NCBI GenBank assembly: GCA_964036045.1
Contig: OZ038384.1
Coordinates: 37,440,238-37,504,237 of the forward strand
Direction: 5' to 3'
DNA from: Eutreptiella sp. 'Long Island Sound 2002'
Taxonomy: Eukaryota > Euglenozoa > Euglenophyceae > Eutreptiales > Eutreptiaceae
Length of the DNA: 64,000 nucleotides
This document shows positions 41,041-50,349 of this stretch, piece by piece. Under the pieces are notes generated by a model, which worked only from the letters and a program-made list of their open reading frames with translations, made no database searches and was not told the origin of the DNA. The position numbers and the translations under genes were made by a program. Position 1 is the stretch's first letter. Every line of letters starts with the position of its first letter.

Positions 41041-41772
41041 CGTGACAACATTAGTTGATCGTTGCATGCATCGTGATATCAGAGGTAGTATCGGCAAAAA
41101 GTGCTGCCTTAGGGCCATCCAATTTTTTTAACGTGGAGGAGGTTGATGTCGTCCTCGCAAAGGAGAGACCATATTACGTGCTACCCGCATCCCTCCAAAA
41201 TCCCATCATGTTGCGTTTCAAGGTGCGTCCCGATAGATATTTTGACCCGCACATCCCCTGTGTGCTTTTGGAGGCGATGTCGCCGTCACGCTTGTTCAAG
41301 GAAAAGGAGCTGCAGCATACGGACCTTATGCGAGGGGTCAAAAACTATCTTGCAATTCCTCGGTGAAGGGCTGCACAAGCTAGGGACGGTATGGATGTGA
41401 TGAGGTACATGGGCAGTTTCCAAAGGGTGCGTTACCATTGGGAAGTTAGTGCCTCCGGTGCTGATAATTGGGCTCAGCCGCCAAAAGGCTCTGGTTCGGA
41501 TGCATGGGAGCGCTGCGTTGCATTCCGCATTCGCAAGCACTACCCCCATGGCGAAATATCCCACCTCAAGGAAAAATGATTCGTTGCCTTGCCGTGTGAA
41601 GGTCTCCGCTGCCAGCCGCTTGTGAAAAAAAAAACACCCCAAGAGGGGTTGTTCAATCATTCATTCATAGTTGAAGAAGTACGCACGCCATGAAAAGAAT
41701 GAAATAATGATAATAATAAAATAACGCACGCCATCAAAAATCTCCCAATGTTCATTGTGTCGTATCCCTAAA

Positions 41773-42027
41773 TTAGAAAAGCTTTGGCAAAAATTCAGAG
41801 ACGAACGTCCCCACCACGACACACACGCAAGCGCAAGCACAGGCAAAGAAAACGAAGCACAAGTGGACACACCAATATATGTGTTCACTTCGCTCAGAAA
41901 GAAATGGTTTCTGCAAACAAATTGTGCACACCTCACTGTTATCCACATCATCATCCAGTTGAATCTCCTCATGTACACCGGCCCATACATGGGGCCAAGG
42001 GCCATTAGCGGGGTCATCAAACTTCAT
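41773..42027 (-). pseudogene. Zinc-motif tail of a Harbinger-like transposase
   Basis: Reads NGPWPHVWAGVHEEIQLDDD then VCTICLQKPFLSERSEHIYW. This parallels the tail of the 12676-13602 copy (YGPWEHVPVHVWTAP, acidic run, VCALCCTKFDPEKM). It lies upstream of the other decayed copy on the same strand, in the wrong order to be its tail, so it is a separate fragment. Confidence 0.55.
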
Positions 42028-42580
42028 TTTTCACAGATTAGCGTTCTTGTTAGGCCCTGCGATTTTCCCACATTCTAGAAATATTGCATTATAGACATTG
42101 TGCTGTGTGGAGAAACAAGCCCCGTTGATGGGCGGTATGTAATTCTGCTGTGGAGTGGGTTTTGCATGTGTGTTAGGGTTTGTGGAACACCGCAAGGTCA
42201 TGGGATGAACTTGTGTGTTAGGTTGGTTGAAATGTACTTATGCTTTCAAAAGCAGTACAAATGCATATCTATTTCATTGCACAGGTATTGCTTGCTGCAT
42301 ATGTCTTACTACGCAGTTGTATGAATAACACTTCTAAGCTTACTGTGTACACAATGTCAGAAAAAACCGAGCCAAGCATCACTCTAGGGGTGAACATCAA
42401 CATACGAATTGCCATATGAGCAGTTTCTACCTTGGAGCGATCTTTGGCTTGCTTTTTTTTTAATTTTTCCCTTTTTGGTTGGACATACGATGCTGTTCAC
42501 ATCTTGAGCAATCTTTGGCACGCTCTTTTGCTGTAGGGCCGATTGTGCATCCCTTTGAATGCCCCTGTTACCTTAATATC

Positions 42581-42627
42581 TACCCTTGGTGCACGCTAGA
42601 ATGCCCAATCTCGTTCTAGCCTAGAAC
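42581..42627 (+). repeat. Element A left TIR
   Basis: Starts TACCCTTGGTGCACGCTAGA. It contains CCCAATCTCGTTCTAGCC, so the TIR already includes one copy of the GTTCTAG motif. Differs from the right TIR at positions 11, 22, 23 and 32. Confidence 0.9.
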
Positions 42628-42794
42628 CGGCTAGAGCGGCTAGAACGAAAAAAAGAGGGGGATACCCCCCCCCCCCCCCCGCAGGGCGGGGGATGAGGTG
42701 TCTAACCTGGACCCCCCTATCCATACTCGGGGGCCCATACTTTTTTTCTCACAATTTCACTGTTTTCACCACATTTTGGAGTCCAAAATTTTTT

Positions 42795-42885
42795 CGTTCT
42801 AGCGGCGTTCGGGCGACGTTCTAGCGAGCGTTCTAGAACGTCGCTAGAACGCCGCTAGAACGGTTCGCTAGAACACCGCTAGAAC
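42795..42885. repeat. GTTCTAG motif cluster with hairpin (element A left subterminal)
   Basis: Seven GTTCTAG or CTAGAAC words occur in 90 bp, arranged so that CGTTCTAGCGGCGTTC pairs with GAACGCCGCTAGAACG. More copies occur in the TIR (42611-42647), the introns (44187-44306, 45675-45790, 46994-47062) and the right subterminal region (54541-54600). Confidence 0.85.
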
Positions 42886-43067
42886 GATATATATGAATGC
42901 TCCGCCACTCCTCAAAGAGAAGCTGCCCCGGCTACCATGGCCAGCCGTGGCCAATCACAGGGTCCCGATGCTGGACCCGACTCACGGAGCGCCGGGTTCC
43001 CCCCCCCACCCCACCCCCCGGATAGCCCGGTTAGCCCCCCACTGCACCCCATAGGTCACTTGGAAGG

Positions 43068-43875
43068 TCACTTGGCGGGCCGGCGCCGGGTCACTTGGTG
43101 GTGAGTTAGCCCGATTAGCCCGGTTAGCCTGATTAGCCCCCCTGCCCCCCCAGGCCCCCATTCGCGAGTCGCGACACGTAGGTTACCCCTCCTGCGTGGT
43201 GGGGGGTTGCCGGGGCTCATCCTTGCTCCCGGCACCCCCCTTCTCACCCCCACCCCCCGTGTCCCCTTCCTTCTCACCCCCCTTGTCACCCCCGCCTCAC
43301 CCCCCTTGTCACCCCCCTCCCCCTTGTCACCACCCTCGTCCCCCTCGTCATCCCTGTCATCCCCGTCGTCCCCGGCCCCCAAGGCCTCCCGGAGGTGGGC
43401 CTCCACTTCCTCCCGGGTGCGGAAGAGAAGCTCTCCCGGGACCCGGAAGGTGCCCCCCTCTTTCTCCCGCTTCCTCTTCTTCCCCTTCTTCCCCATGTTA
43501 CCCCCCTCCCCCTCCCCATTGGACCCCTGCGACACCACCCACCACTCCCCCGGGTCCAACTCCTCATCCCCATCCCCCAACACCGTCACTTGGCTGACGG
43601 TCCCCCCATTGCCCCCCTCCGCCCAAGGGACATACCGGGTGTCCCCCACACCCGGCACATTCCCATAGGGGTCCCGGCCCCTATCTTGCAAGGGGGGGGC
43701 TTGGGGTTGGGGGGGGGCTGGCTTTGCCTTGCCCTTGGCCTGCGGCTTGGCCTTGGGCTTGGGCTTGGGGGGGGGCGCCTCTTCTTCGTCGCTACTCTCG
43801 AAGTGGCGGGGGCGGGGTTTTTCTTGGGGGCCTTGGGGGGGGGTTTGGGGGCCTTGGTGGGGGGTGTCTTCCCCC

Positions 43876-43918
<43 letters not shown>

Positions 43919-45860
43919 ACTGCTGTCATCCCCCCCCGGTCCCTCAACCTGGCCCAACCCTTGCGCTGCGGGTCCATGCCCCCCGCACTCCTGCCCGATT
44001 CCCACCTACCCAAACCCTCCAGCACCGAGAGGGCCAAATTGGGGTTCGTCCCCAACATGCGGCTCAACTCGGTGACCCCCACAAGGCGTGTCCGCCCTCC
44101 ACCATCGCGCCACTCCGCGCGCACCCCGCAGGGGTCGCCTCCACACGTTTGCACGCTGACAACATGAAGAGACAAACAAAATGCAGGAGCGTTCTAGCGG
44201 CGTTCTAGGCAACTGTTCTAGCAGCGTTCTAGCGACGTTCTAGCGGCGGCGGCACGGCGGTGGCTAGATCAGCGCTAGAACGGTTCGCTAGACCAACGCG
44301 AGAACGCAATCGACATACCGTGCCCTGGCGGTCCAGGGCGGGGGAGATGGCCCCCAGTGCCTTGGCAAAGGCGTCCGCGGGGTTGGGGGGGTGCGGCTGC
44401 GGGGGGCCGCCAGCGGGGGCTGCGGCGGGCTTGGGCTTGGGCTTGGGCCGGGTGGCGATGCCGTGCACCACCCCGGCATACACCCCCCGGTTCGCCGCCT
44501 CGGGGTTGAAACCCCCGAAGTTCAGCAGCGCCGACCAGGTCGACGTCCACACCGAGGCCTTCCCTACCCACTCAACCCCCCCCCAAGCCCAGCCCTTGCC
44601 AGCAGTGGGCGACGAATCGACAGTGGGTGCCCCCCCCCCTCTTTCCGCTCGGGGGTGAAGATGTTGGTTTGCGCCAACTCAAACATCTTCACCCCCCTTT
44701 TGGGGGGGGGGCCACCCTCCCCCATCGCTTCCCCGGCCCCGGCAACTCACGTTGCCACCCCCACGACCCCTCGACCACCCCCAGGCGCAGGGGCTTGTCC
44801 AGGTGGACAACCCCCCCCCCCCCCGTCCACCCATACCCACCGCCCCGCCCCCAACAGCCGGTGCTGCACCCGCACGAACAAAAACTGGAGAGTCCATACC
44901 GGACTCTCCGGGGCGACGAGGAGGGGGGTGTTCAGGTTTGGGGGCTGGGGCCCAGCTAGGACTGCCGGGTCCCATGGCAGGTCCTGGAGGCCCCCTGCAG
45001 CCCTCGACCCCATCAACCCCCTGAGCCAGTCGCTCGTCCCCCCCCCCACCGCCGGCGCCGCCTCCACCACCTTGGTCTCCTCCTCCTCCTCCTTCACGCT
45101 CGCCTCCTCCATCTCGCCATGCACGTCCACCTCCACCACCTCGTCCACCTCCTCGTCCTTCACCCTCGCCACCACCGCCGCCAACTCCCTCTCGCTCTGC
45201 CTCACCGCCTGATCGAACCCCTCGATCGCCGCCTGCTTCTCGGCCACCTTCGCCTTCGCCTTGCGAAGTTTGGCCTCCCCCCACAGGATCCTCTCCTCCT
45301 CCGCTCCCTCTTCCACGAGGCTGCGCAATTTTGCCTCCCAGGCCGAGACTTTCGTCTCAGCCCTTGTCTTGGCCGCCCTGGAGGCGGCGCGGGAGTCCAA
45401 GAACCCTTTGAGCTCTCCCCGCGCCACCTCCACCTCTGCCGGTTCGTCCAACGCCGCCGCACCCTTCCGGGCTACCAATGGGGGAGGGGGTGGGGACTGT
45501 GGATGTGGGGCTTGGGGTTGGGGCTTGGGCTTGGGCTTGGGCTTGGCGAGGGGGGCTTTGGGGTGCGGGGCCTGCTCGGCCTTCGGCTCCGCCTCCTCGG
45601 CCGAAGCTGCACGCCTGTCCGCCTCCAGGATCTGCGCAATCAACGCCTGGGTCGCTGCGTTTTGTAGCACAGGAGCGTTCTAGCGGCGTTCTAGGCAACT
45701 GTTCTAGCGGCTTTCTAGCGACAGTTTAGCGGCCGATCGTGCTGCCTAGATCAAGACTAGAACGATTCCCTAGATCACCGCTAGAACGCACATCACGAAA
45801 TATACCTACCTCACCAGCTCGTCCAACTGCTCTGGACGTGCCATCTTGGATTGAAATATT
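43068..45860 (-). CDS. Element A gene 2: low-complexity accessory protein (approximate span)
   Basis: Exons read downward on the minus strand. A short first exon ends MARPEQLDELV (about 45845-45812). A coiled-coil exon follows (45660-44320: AQILEADRRAASAEEAEPK, a PKPKPKPQ repeat, KLRSLVEEGAEEERILWGEA, KVAEKQAAIEGFDQ). The next (44155-43068) has LSRMLGTNPNLALSVLEGL, a poly-Ser run, a KP-rich basic stretch, and RVPGELLFRTREEVEAHL before an acidic GDKGE tail. Introns 45662-45811 and 44156-44318 carry GTTCTAG motifs. Frames do not join cleanly at every junction, so the copy may be decayed. It is homologous to B's gene 2; function unknown, possibly DNA- or transposase-binding. Confidence 0.5.
44156..44318 (-). 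other. Intron of element A gene 2 carrying GTTCTAG motifs
   Basis: Donor GTATGTCG at 44318 and acceptor TTGTCAG ending at 44156. Almost the whole intron is GTTCTAG/CTAGAAC repeats, including GTTCTAGCGGCGTTCTAG and GTTCTAGCGACGTTCTAG. Confidence 0.65.
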
Positions 45861-45900
45861 CTGGTTCAGGGAAGCCTGCATGTGACCCTGGCCCACGGGT

Positions 45901-45948
45901 GGGCCGTCTCCTCGGTCCGGGTACGCGACTCCCCCCCCCCCCCCCCCT
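45901..45948 (+). repeat. GTCTCCTC...GTACGCGAC-C(n) dispersed repeat, copy 2
   Basis: Near-identical to 35067-35114. It sits inside an apparent intron of element A next to an 18-C tract, so the repeat may have inserted into the transposon or been shared by conversion. Confidence 0.6.
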
Positions 45949-45999
45949 CCTTACCTCCATGGCATCCCTGCCCGAGCATGGCACTTGCGACCGCGGCCC

Positions 46000-46963
46000 C
46001 CCATGCACAACCCACGACACGTCAAAGTACGCAAACAACCATGTCATGCACTGCGCTTGCACATTGGCCTCCCTGTGGATGGCCGACAATTGACGACCCG
46101 ACACCTCGTCCGGACCCTCCACCCGACAGCCCCCCCCTCCCCCCCCCGGTTGTTGTGCTCGTTGTGACCATGTTTCAGAAAGCGGTTAATGCTTTCCGAA
46201 ACGTCACCGGAGAACATAGCCAGGCCAAACGGCTTAATGTTCAACAACATGGTATCTACATCCTGCTCAAGGCTTAGAGATACCATGATGCTGTTCCAGC
46301 AGTGCAGTGTCGCCGGAAATCGCGCGCAACAACAGCACAATTCAATGGGTTAGGGCCCTGATATGTACAATAGAGGGCCTGCAGCAGATCCCACATGTTC
46401 GCGATGGCCTTATACTTGGCCGTGCTTGGCCTAATGCCGAGGCACTTAGCAATATTCCGCCACGCGTCAAAAAAATTGGCCATCTCCTCCCCATCCGGGG
46501 ATGCTGACCCATAAACGCTCCAACCTGCACGCCTCTCCGACAGGAGAGTTTGCAGGTCTCGACGGAGCGCAGGGGTGACCAACCTAGCCTCCCGATCGAC
46601 AAACTCCCCCAACAAGCGGCCCATGGCCATTGTCAACTGCAAAATGCACAAGACGACCCAGGCACGTGGCAATTTCAAAATGGGCTGCGTACTGCAGCCG
46701 GCAGCTTGCAAGGATGGCGTCCCAAGGAGGAAGGCCGTGTAGTTGGCCTCATCACCCTCCAAGGTCCGGGGGTTAGCACTACCCTCCCAAGTCTTCGTTG
46801 GGGCATTCCATATGCCCTCATTAAACATGGAGCCCACTTGGGGGCATCTGGACACCCCGATCACCCGTCGCGTCCACGGTTGATCCCCCCCGAGGATCAC
46901 CTTTGCCTCCTCCTTGGAGGCCCCCCATTGGACCAGCCCCGTGTCGATGATATCTTGAATCAC
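46000..46963 (-). pseudogene. Element A transposase-like gene, exon 2
   Basis: Begins after acceptor GTGTTCAG| with VIQDIIDTGLVQWG. Conserved with B: CPQVGSMFNEGIW, FLLGTPSLQAAGC, WVVLCILQLTMAMGRLL and SASPDGEEMANFFDAW. A frame change near 46300 then leads to DVDTMLLNIKPFGLAMFSGD and ESINRFLKHGHNEHNNRGG. It continues to QCMTWLFAYFDVSW. The N/D-x-x-ES-x-NRFLK block resembles the Glu motif region of several DDE transposases. The frame change shows decay. Confidence 0.7.
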
Positions 46964-47091
46964 CTGAACACGAGACATGGGGGGTGGTTAATTTCGTTCT
47001 AGTCTAGTCCAATCTAGCGTCTAGCGAGCGGTGTTTGAGGCCGACTAGATCAAAACTAGAACGAGTGAAAGGCACTAGGTGAGAGGAGTAC

Positions 47092-47183
47092 CTCCCAATT
47101 GCTCTTCCACAACGTCCCAAGGGTCTCCATGGCCTTGTCATCGCAATTGGCCATGCTCAACACCCAAAGGCCCGCTGGGGAGC
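47092..47183 (-). pseudogene. Element A transposase-like gene, 3' part of exon 1
   Basis: Reads SPAGLWVLSMANCDDKAMET, then LGTLWKSNWE, ending at donor GAG|GTACTCC. Aligns with B's RIPACVWVIGLAICGDKAMA and LATLWEDNIK. Interrupted on its 5' side by element C at 47184. The 128-bp intron to exon 2 (46964-47091) carries GTTCTAG motifs and has the same position and phase (0) as B's. Confidence 0.8.
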
Positions 47184-47207
47184 TTAGGCGTCACAAGTTG
47201 CCCACCC
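47184..47207 (+). repeat. Element C left TIR
   Basis: TTAGGCGTCACAAGTT followed by GCCCACCC. Differs from the right TIR only at positions 17 and 18. Confidence 0.9.
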
Positions 47208-47387
47208 TCTAGGACCCTGTATACGCGCGATGTGACAATATTCTACATTTCTACTTTGAGTATGCTATTTGACATATGTGACCAAAGTTGTTGGCAGAGC
47301 TGTGTGACACCTGTTGAAATACGTGTTGATGTGTTAGCCTTGTGTATCCCCGTCTTCTAGTGTGTTGTATTTGACGTTTTTCTGAAG

Positions 47388-47688
47388 CTGGCCGAAAATG
47401 AGGCCAGCTTTTGGGTAACATCGCCAACAACTATGTGTATATGCAGTTTTTGACCCTTCTGGCCGAAATTTCGGCCAGCTTTTTGGTTTCCTAGTGAATA
47501 GGCATAGTTATTTTTATTCTTCTTAGGGCTGGCCGAAATTTCGGCCAGCTTTTTGGTCTGTTCACTATTCAAGCACTTTTTTTCTCGTTTTTGGGCGGTG
47601 TGGCTGAAATTTCGGCCAGTTTTTCCTATTTTTGAACATTTAAGCAATTATTTCCCCTTCGAACACACCTCGTTGAAATTTCGGCCAG
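47388..47688. repeat. Palindrome cluster, element C left subterminal
   Basis: Five copies of CTGGCCGAAATTTCGGCCAG or variants: 47388-47407 (variant), 47459-47478 (perfect), 47529-47548 (perfect), 47600-47619 and 47669-47688 (left-arm variants). The spacing is a regular 70-71 bp, about seven helical turns. Confidence 0.95.
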
Positions 47689-47759
47689 CTTGCAATTGTC
47701 GTTGTTCATGACTATTACACCATACACTCCTACATAGCTGTTTTCTTGTCTCAGCATTA

Positions 47760-49853
47760 ATGTCTTCTGCTATTAATGTCAATGTTGTACATGCTGCAGT
47801 TACTGGTGCTTTTGCTACTACAGCCAAAGGGCTGTTGCGAAATGCATTACGTGGTGGGACTCTGTAAAAGCTTTTGCAATTCTGCCTCTTGTTGCGGAAG
47901 AATCGTAGGAGCCGGCACTCCCTGACACAGTTGAAGGCCCCCGCCACTGAGAAGAAGCCCCCACGATGGTACATGACATTTTTGTCACAGTTCCATGCCC
48001 TACACTGCCTGCTGCGTCGTATGGCCCTCCCATACTCTAACTGTGGGTCTGGTTACAACTGGGGTATTATCTCTTGACGCCAACGCCGTAAGGTAGGAGT
48101 CCTTGGTCAGTGTAACACTAAGCAGGAGTCCATTCACCATCGTGCTGGACCAGCAGCACACAATTTGTGGAACACCATGCACCGTAGGCAAGTTTGTATA
48201 TGGTTTGATAACCTGAGGCGTTACAGGTCGGGAGCTGATCCCCATTCACCCGACTTAGCCCTAAACTGTACAGCTGTTGCTGTTTTGCACACTACTGCCC
48301 TACCTGCATACTAGGGTCTGCCGGAGCTGGCCGAGATTGAGGCCAGGGTACCAAAGGTTGTAAATGACATCTTTCGCTCACACAGAGCATTCTTTGATCG
48401 TATTGATGTTGCCAACCAAGGTATTCAGAGAGTTTGGGTTCGTGCCCCTTTGGATATTGCCAGAAAAAATGTTCGTTCCCTCAACTGGAGACCCTTTTTC
48501 CTGTCTGAGCTCCGCTCCGGCACACACAAAGAGCTTTTGCAACTCGTGGTTGATTTGTCATGTGTGGAACACCGCACCAGACACTGTGTTCCGCTGCTTG
48601 TGGACATGAAAATACACTTTGCCCTACTTAAGCTGTGTTATGGTGCTGCCTATGTTCCGTGGAATGTACCACAATTACTGTTGGGTTTTCCTTTGGTGTA
48701 CGGAGTATGGCATAGCTATAAGTATTGCATTGAATTGATGTACAGGGCGGCCCTGCCGTTCATTGAGTTTTTGGAGCAGGGGAACAGCCTTCAGGTTGGG
48801 TCTATCCTCCCTCGCAAGGTCAAGGTCATCCATATGGAGAAGACGTTGCTTGGACTCATGCTAGCCACATCGTCCAATAGAGGCAGACTAGATGAGCGCG
48901 TCACTACCCTGCTCAATAGCCAGCGGGACTTGACACCCATTCAGCGCAAGGGTTTGCGTATGTTATTAGCCCTTAAGGCTTTGCTGTACACATACTGTCT
49001 AGCTGCTTTCAGCATTGGGACTTTGGTTCGTGAGTGCAACTGGGAGGGCCGGGGGGCAGGTTCCGGGATTGTAGCTAAGCAGGCACTTGAGATGTCCCTA
49101 TTGCTCATGCTGAACATCCTAAAGCCCGAGGAGCAGTTAGCCACCGAGTATGTGAAAACCACTGCTGTTGCTCTTTTGTTTTGGAGTCAGTGGCATTCCG
49201 CCTCCCTGGGGTGTATCCACTCTGAGGAGCTGGGTGAGGCACTTCTGAGTCGGTTTTCAGCCCACTGTCGCCGCGACATTGCCTGTACCAGTGTCCAACA
49301 GTCGTCCGATTTATTTCTGACACTTCCCCCTGTCCAACCGGGAGAGAAAGTTTTGCGTGGTGTGCTGACTGAGAGATCCGTGGCAATGTTCTCTGCCAAT
49401 CTTAAACAATTCATCTTGACAGCCCATACACAGAGCCTGCCCATTTGTGTTCCCGTTCCGGACTATAAAGTTGAGGTGAGAAGACAGGATGCAGTTGATG
49501 ATCTGACATTCCCCGGTACCATGTCTAGGACACGAATCACCACACACCGTTTAAAAGTGGTTCTGTTGCATGCAATGCAAAATCTAGTTGCGCGTACCAG
49601 GGTTCCTGAGGGTGTTGAGGATTTGTTACAGACAAATGCACCTGCCCGCACTGCTGCCCCGCAAGGGGTGTTGCGTACTGCACATGCCTCTATCCGCGCT
49701 GCCAACCGTGCACCGCCTGCTGCTCATGCTGCTGCTCCTGGTGGAATTGCCTTGCCCCCAAAGCCACCCCCGGAGCCCCGAGCCAGAGGCCCCCCAATAC
49801 CCCCCCCCCAGCCCCCCCCCCCCCCCCGCCCAGTACCCCCCCCGCGCCCCTGA
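47760..49853 (+). pseudogene. Element C gene 1: decayed transposase-like protein
   Basis: A single reading frame runs from an ATG at 47760 (after acceptor-like TTGTCTCAG) to 49853 with three in-frame stops: TAA 47865, TGA 48075, TAG 48312. Upstream parts include HALHCLLRRMALPYSNCGSG and VCIWFDNLRRYRSGADPH (possible first Asp). The intact part has VPLLVDMKIHFALLKLCYGA (possible second Asp) and LVYGVWHSYKYCIELMYRAA, then a helical domain and a Pro-rich tail. The D-N, VD-x2-I and GVWH-x-YK blocks recall DUF6589-type transposon proteins of fungi and animals; that is a recollection, not a search. An imperfect palindrome (48327-48346) lies inside the frame. Confidence 0.5.
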
Positions 49854-50072
49854 TGATTCCTTTGCCGTCGACTCTTGTGATAGTGACCGGGATATTGATT
49901 GTGATGCAGACAGCGTTGCCTCCTTTGAAGCCCTAGATGAGGCGGAACACATCGGTGTGGATACCCAGGACTGGGACTAATTCCTGTTTGCAGCTGTGTT
50001 TGTCACTGTGGTATGGGTTCTGCCACGGATTGCCAGTGATTTTGGTGTGTCTATTTGCTGTTTCATGTTTTT

Positions 50073-50163
50073 CTGGCCGAAATTTCGGCCAGACTTGTTG
50101 TTTTGTCATATGGCTACCCCCAGAACACAAATGACATAAGGTTCTGGCCGAAATTTCGGCCAG
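50073..50163. repeat. Palindrome pair between the element C genes
   Basis: Perfect 20-bp palindromes at 50073-50092 and 50144-50163, again 71 bp apart, with a degenerate half (CGCCGAAATTT) at about 50214. They lie between the two genes, upstream of the ATG at 50350. Confidence 0.95.
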
Positions 50164-50349
50164 CCTCTCAGAATGGTGTTTGTACACAGTGGTTTGACAT
50201 GCAGAGCAGTGCTCGCCGAAATTTTGGGGGGTTATCCGATTTTCCTCTCAGGTAGTCCGTTTTGGTCCTTTTTTGGTTTATCTGTGCTTGTTATTTGCTA
50301 TCTTGGAACTCTCCCCTTCATGAAATGTTGCCCTGTAGCCCTTTATTTT

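Noticed and set aside
43196-43668. Plus-strand Pro/Ser-rich ORFs
   Set aside because: They are the antisense of the acidic and Gly-rich tail of element A gene 2.
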